Below, in pieces: positions 17,946 through 26,608 of a stretch of DNA of 64,000 nt (positions are counted from its first letter, which is position 1; each line of letters starts with the position of its first letter). Below the pieces are notes generated by a model. It did not search any database. It was not told the DNA's origin and saw only the letters and a program-made list of their open reading frames with translations. Made by a program: the position numbers and the translations under genes. Source of the DNA: Streptomyces spiramyceticus (GTDB lineage: Bacteria; Actinomycetota; Actinomycetes; Streptomycetales; Streptomycetaceae); the NCBI RefSeq assembly GCF_028807635.1, contig NZ_JARBAX010000002.1, positions 1,612,001 through 1,676,000 of the forward strand. The letters run 5' to 3'.

Positions 17946-18353
17946 ATGTCTGTGACGCTGCTCAATCCCGAGGGATTGCCGAAGCCCGAGGTCTACCGGC
18001 AGCTGTCGGTCGCCACCGGATCGAAGCTGGTGTTCCTCGCGGGGCAGGTCGCCCGCGACGCCGACGGCCAGCCCGTGGGCCAAGGGGACTTCGCCGCTCA
18101 GGTCGAGCAGTGCTATCTCAACATCGGCACCGCTCTGGCCGCGATCGGCGGCTCCTTCGATGACGTGGCGAAGCTGACCATCTACGTCGTCGACTGGAGT
18201 CCCGAGAAGATGCCGCTGCTGGGTGAGGGTGTGGGCCGGGCGGCAGCGAAACTGGGCGTCGATCCGGTCAAGCCGATCACCCTGCTGGGCGTCGCGGCGC
18301 TGGGGGAACCGGACCTCCTGGTCGAGGTCGAAGCCACCGCGGTCATCGAATAG
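17946..18353 (+). CDS. RidA/YjgF-YER057c-UK114 family protein (IS passenger)
   Basis: A 135-residue Rid-family protein. It shows the family core KLVFLAGQVARDADGQPVG near residues 26-44, QVEQCYLNIGTALAAIG and VAKLTIYVVDW, and a C-terminal DLLVEVEATAVIE strand. Canonical RidA hydrolyses reactive enamine/imine intermediates using an arginine in an ARSCV-type motif. Here the matching place reads ITLLGVAALG with no arginine, so a classic deaminase role is doubtful and it may belong to another Rid subfamily. The adjacent divergent tetR probably controls it. It travels within the IS5 unit. Confidence 0.88.
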   Translation: MSVTLLNPEGLPKPEVYRQLSVATGSKLVFLAGQVARDADGQPVGQGDFAAQVEQCYLNIGTALAAIGGSFDDVAKLTIYVVDWSPEKMPLLGEGVGRAAAKLGVDPVKPITLLGVAALGEPDLLVEVEATAVIE

Positions 18354-18390
18354 CCGTAGCACTGCGAGCAGGGAGACTCTGGGGCTGACC

Positions 18391-19328
18391 ATGCTGAGTC
18401 GGGGGGATCTGACGGACGGCGAGTGGGCGCTGCTGGAGCCGCTTTTGCCGGTGGGCAACAACCGGTGCGGCCGTTGGCGCGATCACCGGCAGGTGATCAA
18501 CGGGATCATCCACCGGCTGGGCACCGGGGTGCAGTGGCGGGAACTGCCCGAACGCTTCGGCCCGTGGAAGACCGTCCACAAGCGGCACTTGCTGTGGTCG
18601 GCCGACGGCACCTGGGAGAGGCTCCTGCGGCACGTTCAGTCGGAAGCCGACGCCGAAGGCGGCATCGACTGGAACATCAACGTCGACTCCACCGTCGCGC
18701 GTGCTCACCAGCACGCCGCAGGAGCACCTCGGACTCCGCCGCCCCCGCCGAGCCCTTCAAAAGGGGGACGCCGAAGGCCAGTGCGGCGGCTGTCGCCCAT
18801 GGTGATGCCGCACGGCCTCCTGGAGGGGGCGGCGCCCCGGGCGAAGCTCTCGGCCGGTCCCGCGGCGGCCTGACCACCAAGATTCACATCGCCGCGGAGG
18901 GCCACTGCCGCCCGCTGTCTCTACTGATCACGCCGGGACAACGGGCGGACTGCACACAGTTCGAGCGGGTCATGGACAAGATCCATGTCCCGCGCGCGGG
19001 ACGAGGCCGTCCCCGCCGCACGCCGGACAGCGTGAGCGCCGACAAGGCATACAGCAATCGCAAGATCCGCGCCTACCTCCGCAAACGCGGTATCCGGCAC
19101 GCGATCCCGGAGAAGAGGGACCACAAGGCCGCCCGCCTGCGCAGGGGTTCACGCGGCGGACGGCCCCCGGGCTTCGACAAAGACCGGTACAGAGATCGCA
19201 ACACGGTCGAGCGGGCAATCAACAAGCTGAAACAGTTCCGGGCCGTAGCTACCCGCTATGACAAGCGCGGATATGTCTATCTCGGCACTGTCACCGCTGC
19301 CGCACTCCTCATCTGGCTCCGATCATGA
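18391..19328 (+). CDS. IS5 family transposase in two overlapping frames (probable -1 frameshift)
   Basis: The first frame (18391-18873) starts MLSRGDLTDGEWALLEPLLP and carries the N-terminal domain and first catalytic Asp region (DWNINVDSTVARAHQHA). The second frame, one base back, carries the rest: ALGRSRGGLTTKIH, then SVSADKAYSNRKIR with the second Asp, and RDRNTVERAINKLKQFRAVATRYDKR with the Glu, ending IWLRS. The frames overlap over a run AAAAGGGGG at 18759-18767, a plausible slippage site. Such orfA-orfB frameshifting is normal for this IS5 subgroup. The catalytic DDE set is present, so the element may be active. Confidence 0.88.
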
Positions 19329-19341
19329 TCGGAGAGACAGG
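19326..19341 (-). repeat. Right terminal inverted repeat of the IS5 unit
   Basis: Complement of 17221-17236 with no mismatch. The transposase stop codon TGA forms its first three bases. Confidence 0.9.
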
Positions 19342-20108
19342 ACCTAGGGCCGGTGGGAGTGGTGGCGGTGCGCCAGTGGGTGGCCGCCGTGGTGCTGCTG
19401 ATCGCCGGCCGGCCGAAGCTTCGCTCGTTCACGGCTGCGCAGTGGCGGCCGGTGCTGGCGCTGGCCGTTGTCTTCGCGACCATGAACCTGACGCTGTATA
19501 CGGCGATCGACCGGATCGGTCTCGGTCTTGCGGTCACCCTTGAGTTCCTCGGTCCACTCACCGTGGCGCTGGCGAGCTCCCGCCGCCGTATCGATCTGGC
19601 CTGCGCTCTTGCCGCCGCGGCGGCCGTGGTGGTCCTCGCGCGTCCCCGGCCCAGCACGGACTACCTCGGCATCGGCCTGGCCCTCGTCGCCGCCGTCTGC
19701 TGGGGCAGCTACATCCTGCTGAACCGTACCGTGGGAGAGCGCCTGCCCGGGCTGCAGGGATCGGCCGCCGCCGCGGCCGTCTCCGGCCTGCTCTACTTGC
19801 CCGTCGGCGCGGCTGCCCTGTGGCTCCACCAGCCCACCGCCGGCGCCCTGTTGTGCGCGCTGGCCGCAGGCGTGTTGTCCTCGGCCGTGCCGTTTCTCGC
19901 CGACCTGCTCGCGCTGCGCCGGGTGCCGGCCCGCTTCTTCGGGATCTTCATGAGCGTCAACCCGGTATTCGCCGCGCTGATCGGCATGTTCGTCCTCGGC
20001 CAGCACCTCGCCACGGCATCGTGGCTGGCCGTTGCCGTGATCGTCACCACGAACGCTGTGGCCGTGGGCACCGCCGCGAGCCACTCCCGGGAGAAGACCG
20101 CCCGGTGA
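19342..20108 (+). pseudogene. 3' fragment of EamA family transporter gene
   Basis: About 255 codons of the interrupted EamA/RhtA-type exporter. Helix two starts PVGVVAVRQWVAAVVLLIAG, and the conserved LGLAVTLEFLGPLTVALASSRR segment and the second EamA repeat (LGIGLALVAAVCWGSYILLNR onward) are intact to the stop. Ten-helix members export amino acids or other metabolites. Without the first helix and its start codon this part is unlikely to work, although a GTG at 19353 could in principle be used. Precise excision of the IS would restore the gene. Confidence 0.85.
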
Positions 20109-20114
20109 AGGTAC

Positions 20115-21206
20115 TCATCGTCCACGCCCGCCTGTTGTTCCATCAGACTGAGCGGTGGCCACACGCCGGCGCTTCGCCGCTCCGGCGACTCCAAGTGAGT
20201 CCACACTTTCACCAATGGCATGCGAATGCCGGAATCGGTTCCGGTACTCCGTCGGTGTCGTGTTGAGTTTTCGGCGGAACGCACGGATGAGGGTGTCGGT
20301 CGTGTTGAAGCCGCAGGTGGATGCGACACGTTCGAGCGTTGCATCCGTGGATTCAAGTTGATTGCGCGCCACCTCTACGCGGGCTGACTCGATGTAGGCG
20401 GCCGGGGTCATTCCAAGTTCAGTCTTGAAGATTCGGGTGAGCTGACGTTCGCTCACGTGGGCGTGACTGGCGAGGTCGGCGACCGTGAGCTGCTCGGCGA
20501 TGTTTCGCGTGATGTAGTGGCGGAGATCCTCGATGCGTCGCGTTGTCGAGACGGGTTCGAGCGGGACGCTGAATTGGCTTTGCCCGCTTGGCCGTTTCAG
20601 GTACATCACGAGCTGCCGAGCGACGCGAAGCGCGGTGGATTCGCCGAAGTCGTCGGCAACGAGGGCGAGCGACAGGTCGAGGCAGGCGCTGATTCCCGCG
20701 CCGGTCCACACATCGTGATCGCGAATGAAGATCGGATCGGCGTCGACCTCGACCGAGGGGTGATCGGCGGCGAGTTGCTGCGCGGTCGACCAGTGGGTCG
20801 TGGCGCGCTTGCCGTCCAGCAGCCCCGCCTCCGCGAGAATATGTGCCCCCACGCAGACGGATGCGACGCGCCGTGTCTTGCCTGCGAGTGCCTTCACCCA
20901 GGCGACCACCGTGGGGTCGGTGATGGCGTGAACCCGGCGTTGGCGGTCGACTTCGACCGCGCCGGGCACCAGGAGGGTGTCGATGCGCCTCATGGACACC
21001 TCCTCGAAGGTGGTGTCGGGAAGGACACGAACCCCCGCGGAGGTGGTTACGGGGTCCATGGTTTCGGCGGCCAGTACGACGTAGTAGCCCGTCGCGTCGT
21101 CCACCTCGCGTTGCAGCAGGGAGAACACTTCTGGGGGTCCGGTGACGTCCAGCAGGTCGACGCCGTCGAAGAGGATGACGACAACGAGTCGTTTGACGGT
21201 GCTCAT
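20115..21206 (-). CDS. GlxA family transcriptional regulator (DJ-1/PfpI domain plus AraC HTH)
   Basis: A 363-residue regulator of the GlxA type. Residues about 5-185 form a DJ-1/PfpI glutamine-amidotransferase-like domain (VVVILFDGVDLLDVTGPPEV, then ASVCVGAHILAEAGLLDGK with the nucleophile-position cysteine). Residues about 225-320 carry two AraC helix-turn-helix motifs (EQLTVADLASHAHVSERQL and ERVASTCGFNTTDTLIRAF). The start at 21206 is the family start. It is divergent from a cysteine hydrolase gene 165 bases away, the usual pairing in which the regulator controls the hydrolase. The cofactor or inducer is unknown. Confidence 0.92.
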   Translation of the reverse strand: MSTVKRLVVVILFDGVDLLDVTGPPEVFSLLQREVDDATGYYVVLAAETMDPVTTSAGVRVLPDTTFEEVSMRRIDTLLVPGAVEVDRQRRVHAITDPTVVAWVKALAGKTRRVASVCVGAHILAEAGLLDGKRATTHWSTAQQLAADHPSVEVDADPIFIRDHDVWTGAGISACLDLSLALVADDFGESTALRVARQLVMYLKRPSGQSQFSVPLEPVSTTRRIEDLRHYITRNIAEQLTVADLASHAHVSERQLTRIFKTELGMTPAAYIESARVEVARNQLESTDATLERVASTCGFNTTDTLIRAFRRKLNTTPTEYRNRFRHSHAIGESVDSLGVAGAAKRRRVATAQSDGTTGGRGR

Positions 21207-21371
21207 TTGGTCTCCGTTCGGTCGGCACCGGCGGTTTGCCACCGCACGTGATGTCTGTATCTGCATGTTAGGTGACATTGCCGACACACTTGGTGAGTCG
21301 TAGCGTTCCAGGCACCAGCCACCGCGTGGTGGCCCGGACCTTTCAACACGACGCCCGAGGAGGGCACTTCA

Positions 21372-21965
21372 ATGGCTACGACAACCCTGCGTGAGCTCAA
21401 CGGCTTCGACCAGACCCCTGCATCATTGGCCGATGCGACACTGATCCTGGTCGACTACCAGAACACCTACACCACTGGTGTGATGGAGCTGACGGGGTGG
21501 GAGCTCGCCCTCGACTCTGCCGCCGCATTGCTGGCCAGGGCACGGAACGCCGGAACGAAGGTCATCCATGTCGTGAACGACGGCGGCGAAGGAAGCCCGT
21601 ACGACATCCGGACCGAAATCGGCCAGATCCACTCCCGTGTGGCTCCCATCGAGGGCGAACCTGTCGTAGTCAAGACGGCCGCTGCCAACGCGTTCGTCGG
21701 CACCGACCTGGGCGAACACATAGACGCCGCCGGCAACAAGAACGTCATTATCGTCGGGTTCATGACCCACATGTGCGTGACCTTCACCGCAGAAGGCGCG
21801 TTCCTGCGCGGCAACCAGCCCACAGTGGTCGCCGACGCCTGCGCGACCCGGCCTCTACAGACGGTGGTTTCCGGCCTGTCTGCGGAACAGATCCACCACA
21901 GTGCACTCGCAACCATCGCTGATCTTTACGGAATCGTCGTCCCGTCCGGCTCGTCTTTGAGTTGA
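21372..21965 (+). CDS. Isochorismatase family cysteine hydrolase
   Basis: A 197-residue cysteine hydrolase of the isochorismatase/nicotinamidase superfamily. The Asp of the catalytic triad is in ATLILVDYQNTY (about residues 23-34), the Lys in EPVVVKTAAANAF, and the nucleophile Cys in GFMTHMCVTFTAEGAF near residue 137. The GAGGAGGGCACTTCA leader gives a good ribosome site. Members hydrolyse amides or thioesters, and the exact substrate is not evident. It faces the GlxA regulator and ends 64 bases before a strong bidirectional stem-loop. Confidence 0.9.
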   Translation: MATTTLRELNGFDQTPASLADATLILVDYQNTYTTGVMELTGWELALDSAAALLARARNAGTKVIHVVNDGGEGSPYDIRTEIGQIHSRVAPIEGEPVVVKTAAANAFVGTDLGEHIDAAGNKNVIIVGFMTHMCVTFTAEGAFLRGNQPTVVADACATRPLQTVVSGLSAEQIHHSALATIADLYGIVVPSGSSLS

Positions 21966-22029
21966 GCGCCGAACGACCGCGCTCACGTGAGGAACACCTT
22001 GCGAGCGGCCGCAACCGCAACCGCACGCC

Positions 22030-22071
22030 AAAGGGCCGGATCGCGCGCGTCCTCGCGCGATCCGGCCCTTT
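22030..22071. terminator. Bidirectional terminator-like stem-loop, 18-bp perfect stem
   Basis: Left arm AAAGGGCCGGATCGCGCG (22030-22047) pairs with 22054-22071 around a six-base loop, and T or A runs extend from each end. It lies between the convergent cysteine hydrolase and SDR genes and would stop transcription from both sides. Confidence 0.85.
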
Positions 22072-22135
22072 GCCCGGTGCGGCCTCCCGTGCCGCAGGCG
22101 GCGGCAGAGGAGCCTCCGGAGTCCGAAAGTGCGGC

Positions 22136-22957
22136 TCAGGAGTACGCGGGCCTCCCCGGAGCCGGGACGTTGCGGAAGCGGAACGGCTCCGGGGCGCGGC
22201 CTGCCTGGATGAGCCAGCATTCCCCGGCGCCGTCGCCGGTGACGATGCGCAGCACCGTGTCGGCGACGACCTCCGCCGGGATGACCGGCGTGCCCTGCTC
22301 GGAGAGCATGCCGCGCAACGGGTCGATGATCCGCGACTCGGCGAAGCCCGGGCAGACCGCGTTGAACCGGATGCCGTCGGGCGCCAGCGCCGGTCCCAGT
22401 GAACGTGCGAGACCGACCACGGCATGCTTGTTGGCCCCGTACAGGGGGTCGAGCGGTACCGAGGCCAGGCCGGCCAGGGACGCGGTCGCCACGATCGACC
22501 CACCGCCGCGGGCCCGCAGCGCCGGCAGGACCGCATGGGTGCCGAAGACAACGCCGTCAAGGTTGGCGCCCATGGCGCGGCGATACCGCGCCAGGTCGAA
22601 GTCGTCGCCGACGCCGCAACCCGTCGACACACCCGCGTTCAGGAAGGCGATGTCGACACCGCCGCAGCGCTCAACGGCGAAGTCCACCAGAGCACGGTTC
22701 GCATCGAGGTCGGAGACGTCGCACGCCCGGAAGTGACCGCCGACGATGTCGGCCACCTCCCGGCCGCCCTCCGCGTCGAGGTCGGCGACGACCACTTCGG
22801 CGCCCGCCTCAGCCAGCGCCAGCGCCGTGGCCCGGCCCAACCCGCTGGCACCGCCCGTGACGATCGCGGCCTTGCCGCGCAGCGGTGCCGATCCTTGCGC
22901 GCTCGGGGCGGCCTGGCCCGGCTGCGGGGTGTTCGTCCCGGTCGCCTCGGCGGTCAT
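22136..22957 (-). CDS. SDR family oxidoreductase
   Basis: A 273-residue classical short-chain dehydrogenase/reductase. The nucleotide motif is TGGASGLG (residues 34-41), NAGV begins at residue 107, the catalytic Ser is at 160 and the Tyr-x3-Lys pair is Y173-K177 (YGANK). An acidic residue after strand two (VVADLDA) favours NAD(H). The first 25 residues are an extra Pro/Ala/Gln-rich extension. Its ATG overlaps the stop of the upstream MDR gene (22954-22957), so the two are translated from one mRNA. The substrate is unknown. Confidence 0.92.
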   Translation of the reverse strand: MTAEATGTNTPQPGQAAPSAQGSAPLRGKAAIVTGGASGLGRATALALAEAGAEVVVADLDAEGGREVADIVGGHFRACDVSDLDANRALVDFAVERCGGVDIAFLNAGVSTGCGVGDDFDLARYRRAMGANLDGVVFGTHAVLPALRARGGGSIVATASLAGLASVPLDPLYGANKHAVVGLARSLGPALAPDGIRFNAVCPGFAESRIIDPLRGMLSEQGTPVIPAEVVADTVLRIVTGDGAGECWLIQAGRAPEPFRFRNVPAPGRPAYS

Positions 22958-23961
22958 GCCAGCTCCAGCACGAGCTTGCCGACGTTATCGCCGCGGAAGA
23001 GCATCTGCAGCGTCTCGGGGAAGTCGTCCACCGTCCCCTTCACCACATGCTCCTTGACCTTGAGCCGGCCGTCGCCGATCCAGCCGGCGATCTCCTGTGC
23101 GGCCTGCGCGTAGCGCTTGGCGTAGTCGAAGACCACGAAGCCCTCCATGCGGGCACGGCGCACGAGAAGGGACATGTAGTTCGACGGGCCCTTGACCGGC
23201 GTCGCGTTGTTGTACTGGCTGATCGCGCCGCAGACCACCACGCGAGCGTGCATGGCCAGCCGGGTGAGCGCAGCGTCGAGGATGTCTCCTCCGACGTTGT
23301 CGAAGTAGACGTCGATGCCGTCAGGAGTCTGCTCGCGCAGCGCACGCTTGACGTCGCCGGCCCGGTAGTCGATCGCCGCGTCGAATCCCAGCTCGTCGGT
23401 GAGCAGCGCGCACTTCTCGGGCCCTCCGGCGATGCCGATGACGCGGCAGCCCTTCACCTTGGCGATCTGGCCGACCATGGTGCCGACCGCACCCGCCGCG
23501 CCGGAGACGACGACGGTCTCGCCGTCCTTGAGGGCACCGACGTCCAGCAGTCCGAAGTACGCGGTCATGCCGGGCATGCCGAGTGCGCCGAGGTAGGTCG
23601 ATGGCGGCGCGAGCGAGGTGTCGATCTTCAGGGCGCCCTTGCCGTCGGACACGACGTGCTCCTGGACGCCGAAAGTGCCCACGACGTGATCGCCGGGCTG
23701 GAAGCCGGGGTGGTTGGAGGCGGTCACCTCGATGACCGATCCCGCGCGCATCACCTCACCGAGCCCGACGGGCGGGAGATAGGAGGGGCGGTCGTCGAGC
23801 CAGCCGCGCATCGCGGGGTCCAGCGATATGACGCGCGTCCTGCCCGCGAACTGGCCGGGGCCGGGTGCCTCGGCGGGTGCGGAGACGTGTTCCCAGTCCT
23901 CGCGTTTGACGTCACCCACGGGGCGGGCTGCCAGACGTATCTGGCGGTTGGTCGCAGACAT
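22954..23961 (-). CDS. NADP-dependent MDR family oxidoreductase (CurA-like)
   Basis: A 335-residue medium-chain oxidoreductase of the quinone oxidoreductase/prostaglandin reductase type. It shows the N-terminal ARPVGDVKREDWEHV, the MRGWLDDRPSYLPPVGLGEV segment and a Rossmann motif GAAGAVGTMVGQIAK near residues 155-169, with NVGGDILDAAL downstream. No zinc-binding cysteines are present, as expected. CurA-like enzymes reduce activated alkenes of enones with NADPH. It begins the two-gene operon with the SDR. A near-perfect 16-bp palindrome about 34 bases upstream suggests control by a TetR-like protein. Confidence 0.9.
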   Translation of the reverse strand: MSATNRQIRLAARPVGDVKREDWEHVSAPAEAPGPGQFAGRTRVISLDPAMRGWLDDRPSYLPPVGLGEVMRAGSVIEVTASNHPGFQPGDHVVGTFGVQEHVVSDGKGALKIDTSLAPPSTYLGALGMPGMTAYFGLLDVGALKDGETVVVSGAAGAVGTMVGQIAKVKGCRVIGIAGGPEKCALLTDELGFDAAIDYRAGDVKRALREQTPDGIDVYFDNVGGDILDAALTRLAMHARVVVCGAISQYNNATPVKGPSNYMSLLVRRARMEGFVVFDYAKRYAQAAQEIAGWIGDGRLKVKEHVVKGTVDDFPETLQMLFRGDNVGKLVLELA

Positions 23962-23994
23962 GAAGCCTCCTGTCGTCCATGAACCACTCGACCA

Positions 23995-24010
23995 TACCGA
24001 CTAGTAGGTA
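23995..24010. promoter_or_regulatory. Near-palindromic operator candidate upstream of the MDR/SDR operon
   Basis: TACCGACTAGTAGGTA is self-complementary except at one symmetrical base pair. It sits about 34 bases upstream of the MDR start, where a repressor would block initiation. It contains a CTAG core, rare in such genomes. No regulator gene is adjacent, so the binding protein is unknown. Confidence 0.45.
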
Positions 24011-24193
24011 CGCCTGTGACTGTGAGGTGCGCCACGTCCTGACCGGGCCGCCGGGGTTCCGCTGCTCGATCGCCGAGGAATTGAAACCGGGTGTACGCCG
24101 CACGCCCGGGGCCTTCTGAGCTCAGCTGAGCCACTCCCTGCCTCCGGCGTCACGCGGTAGCCTTCGCGCCGAAGCAGGGGAGGGAAGGGGAGT

Positions 24194-24646
24194 ATGCGAG
24201 CTGATGGGTGGGGGACGCTCGGGTGGGCCGCATTGACGGCGGCTCTCCTCGGCGTCGGCGCTGTGGCGTTCTGGCTCATGGCCGACCCCTTCGACGGCCG
24301 CGGAGTCCGGGTCACGGGGGAGATCGCCGGTGTGCGACCCCTACCGATCCCCGCGCGTGGCGCTGACGGGAGTGTCGACTCGGAGACCATCAACCGTCCG
24401 GTGGTCTTGTTCACGACCGCGGACGGGCGCTCGGTCGAGGCGTCCACCCACGTGGACTGCACTCAGAACAACGAACTTCCGCCGGGTACCTCGGTTTCGG
24501 TCGTCTACGACGAGGCGGACCCGGGCAGGGTCTGCCTCGCGACGAGCATGCGCACCTTTCGGCTGGTCAGTACAGGCTTCGCACTTGCGGCTCCGCTCGC
24601 CGCCGCTGCCGTCCTCTTCTTCGGGAGAGCCAACTTCCGAAACTGA
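24194..24646 (+). CDS. DUF3592 domain-containing membrane protein
   Basis: A 150-residue protein with an N-terminal helix (LGWAALTAALLGVGAVAFWL), an extracytoplasmic domain with the DUF3592 pattern (VTGEIAGVRPL, then PVVLFTTADGRSVEAST, then GTSVSVVYDEADPGRVCL) and a C-terminal helix. A GGGAGGGAAGGGGAG tract just before the ATG gives a strong ribosome site. The family is widespread in actinobacteria and has no assigned function. It stands alone, divergent from the MDR/SDR operon. Confidence 0.82.
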   Translation: MRADGWGTLGWAALTAALLGVGAVAFWLMADPFDGRGVRVTGEIAGVRPLPIPARGADGSVDSETINRPVVLFTTADGRSVEASTHVDCTQNNELPPGTSVSVVYDEADPGRVCLATSMRTFRLVSTGFALAAPLAAAAVLFFGRANFRN

Positions 24647-24942
24647 TCCACGGGTGGATTTACTCACCAATCGTGACGGCGGTCGTTCGCGGGTTCGGGG
24701 TCGTTTTCCGGCTCGTCGACGTACGTGCAGAACGGGCTCGGGGCGCATGGAAGGCGGCGCCGAGCCGGACTTCGGGCGCATCTCTGTGCCGGCGGACCGG
24801 TACGGGGTCCGCTTCACCATGGACTGGGTGCCCGCGCGTACCGACCCACGAACATCGACCGCCCCACCCGTAGCGGCTCGTCCGCGTCCGCGCCGGACGC
24901 CGACTGCGGCGGCGCCACACGGGGTCGGCGACAGCTGAAGGG

Positions 24943-25341
24943 CTCAGGCACCCAGGTGCCGAAGTAGGCGTCGTGCGTGTGCGCGTGGGCCTTTTCCGCC
25001 GCAAGTTGTGGCCGCTCGGCGGGGACGGTGATGCGGGCGCCCGGGCCGTTATTGCGGTACTCGGCGAAGCGCTGGTCCTGCCACGGGTGGGCGCCGCGCA
25101 TGTCGCCGTACGGAGCTGTGGAGTCGATGCCGGGACCCATCCAGGTGTCACGTACGACCCGGCGCGTGACCAGCGTCGGGACGACTCGCGAGACGTCGAC
25201 GCGGGTGCGCAGGACCGGAGTCCAGCCCGCGCCCTCACGCAGTGGGTTGCCGGGGTTCGCGGCATTGTGCGCGGCCAGCAGATCCACCGGAGCGCCGTTG
25301 ACGTAGTTGCTCTCGGCGGTGACCGGCGCGTACCCGAGGAA
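24943..25341 (-). pseudogene. Remnant of a pectate lyase/pectinesterase gene
   Basis: The minus strand holds two adjoining pieces of pectin-degrading enzymes. FLGYAPVTAESNYVNGAP through TPVLRTRVD resembles the pectate lyase C-terminus, and RDTWMGPGID through HPWQDQRFAEYRNNGPGAR resembles the pectinesterase end. They are joined at about residue 125 of the local frame, which suggests an internal deletion in a two-domain pectinase or a fusion of neighbours. The N-terminal catalytic parts and signal peptide are missing. The flanking frame is noise. Confidence 0.65.
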
Positions 25342-25494
25342 CGGGTGCAGCTGACCGTCGGCCTGTACGCCCACATCCGCGCCGGTGCCCTGCGCTCGGT
25401 CACCGGAGACGTGGAGAAGGTGCTGGGCCGCCCGCCCCGGGACTTCGCCGACTACACTCGCACCGCCGCCGCCCAGGGCGCCTGGGAGAACTGA
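25340..25494 (+). pseudogene. 3' fragment of an NmrA-like NAD(P)-binding oxidoreductase
   Basis: About 50 codons ending in a TGA, with the characteristic C-terminal pattern SVTGDVEKVLGRPPRDFADY and TRTAAAQGAW of NmrA/azoreductase-like SDR proteins. Everything upstream is replaced by the pectinase remnant on the other strand, so this is the tail of a deleted gene. Confidence 0.65.
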
Positions 25495-25589
25495 CCCACA
25501 CCACGGAGCAGGCTCGGGAATCGCGCACCTGCCGCCAGGCATCCTTTGCCTCGCGTACGGCCGGTGATCAGCCGCTGATCCTGAGCTGG

Positions 25590-25870
25590 AGTCGGGTCGG
25601 GTGCGGACGTACCGGCAGGCGGCCGAGGTCTTCGGGGTCTCCCAGCGGTCGGTGGCCCACCTGGTGGCGTAACTACCAGGCCGCGCGGCTGGAGGCGCTC
25701 TTGCCGGTCAAGTTCCGGTCCAGCCTAGTGATTTGATCAGTGCCGAGGGCCGTGCGGTGCTGTCCCAGGCGATGGCTGACACGGCCCGAAGAGCGGCTGA
25801 TCGGGGGACCGCTGTGGACCCCCTCCCTGGTGGCCGAGCTGATCCGGATGGTCGTCGGGGGGCACCACGA
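25590..25870 (+). pseudogene. Decayed IS630-type transposase fragments
   Basis: Two short pieces in different frames are recognisable: RTYRQAAEVFGVSQRSVAHL (the helix-turn-helix entry of IS630 proteins) followed by a stop, and LWTPSLVAELIRMVVG further on. No terminal repeats or catalytic residues remain. Confidence 0.5.
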
Positions 25871-25996
25871 CCGAGCAGGGCGTGGGGGAATGGCCAGCAC
25901 CAGGCGCAGAACACCGCATCCAGGAACACCACGACCAACGCAGAATCCAACGCGGCATTGCAGATGGAGCCGGCAGCCTGGTCTACAACATCGGGT

Positions 25997-26554
25997 TCAC
26001 GGTTGGGGTCGCAGGAGAAGTTCTCCGGCCAGGTGCATGGCTTCGCGTTTGGTGCGTCCGGGGTGGTCTGCGGCGATGAAGTGGCGGCCGATCGCGAGCG
26101 CGAAGGCCAGAGTGCTTCGTGCCTCGACTTCGTCGGCGTCTGCGATGAAGCTGCCGAACATTGTGCGAAGGAAGTCCATCCGGGCGTTGTCGATCCGCCG
26201 CAGCCGCGCCGCGACCGATGGGTCATGGCGAGCCCACTCACGGACCGCGAGATCAATCCGGTGCAGATCGTCCGAGAAGGTCAGTTGGCCGGCACGCCGG
26301 ACCCTCTCGGCAGGGTCTCCGCCTTCGGACTCGACCTGCTTGAGGATGTTGTTGGTGCAACGGCGTTCCCACTCGTCGAGCATCTCGGCGAGCAACGCGG
26401 GGCGACCGTCGAAGTATCCGTAGAAGCCGCCCTTCGTCACCCCGATTTCGGCGGCCAAAGCCTCTACTCGGACAGCGTCCGGTCCGCCCCGGGCGAAGGC
26501 GTCAAGTCCCGCTTCGATCCAGCGACTTCGTGGCGTACGAGCGATGGGAGGCAC
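25997..26554 (-). CDS. TetR/AcrR family transcriptional regulator
   Basis: A 185-residue TetR regulator, begun at a GTG at 26554 that has a GGTGAG ribosome site. A longer frame to 26656 would run across the operator. The helix-turn-helix reads VRVEALAAEIGVTKGGFYGYF at about residues 29-49, and the ligand domain ends LAGELLLRPQP. It is divergent from the DUF2867/DUF6463 pair. A perfect 16-bp palindrome lies between them, so it very likely represses both directions. Confidence 0.9.
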   Translation of the reverse strand: MPPIARTPRSRWIEAGLDAFARGGPDAVRVEALAAEIGVTKGGFYGYFDGRPALLAEMLDEWERRCTNNILKQVESEGGDPAERVRRAGQLTFSDDLHRIDLAVREWARHDPSVAARLRRIDNARMDFLRTMFGSFIADADEVEARSTLAFALAIGRHFIAADHPGRTKREAMHLAGELLLRPQP

Positions 26555-26592
26555 CTGCTCACCTGCTCTCAAGGGGTGTTGTGTCGCGAGGA

Positions 26593-26608
26593 TGTACGGT
26601 ACCGTACA
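26593..26608. promoter_or_regulatory. Perfect 16-bp palindromic TetR operator
   Basis: TGTACGGTACCGTACA is fully self-complementary. A degenerate second copy, TATACGGCGGCGTACA, follows at 26617-26632. Both lie between the divergent tetR and DUF2867 genes, as expected for shared repression. Confidence 0.75.

Larger units (their letters stand above)
17221..19341. mobile_element. IS5-family element carrying passenger tetR and ridA-like genes (transporter-IS type)
   Basis: The unit is bounded by perfect 16-bp inverted repeats, CCTGTCTCTCCGATCA at 17221-17236 and its complement at 19326-19341, with a CTAG just outside each end. The repeats extend outward with one mismatch. Inside, from left, are a minus-strand tetR, a plus-strand ridA-like gene and a two-frame IS5 transposase whose stop lies in the right repeat. 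Typical IS5 elements of this kind in Streptomyces are about 0.9 kb, so about 1.1 kb is passenger DNA. The eamA gene continues in frame on both sides, showing the whole 2.1-kb unit entered as one piece. Confidence 0.85.
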
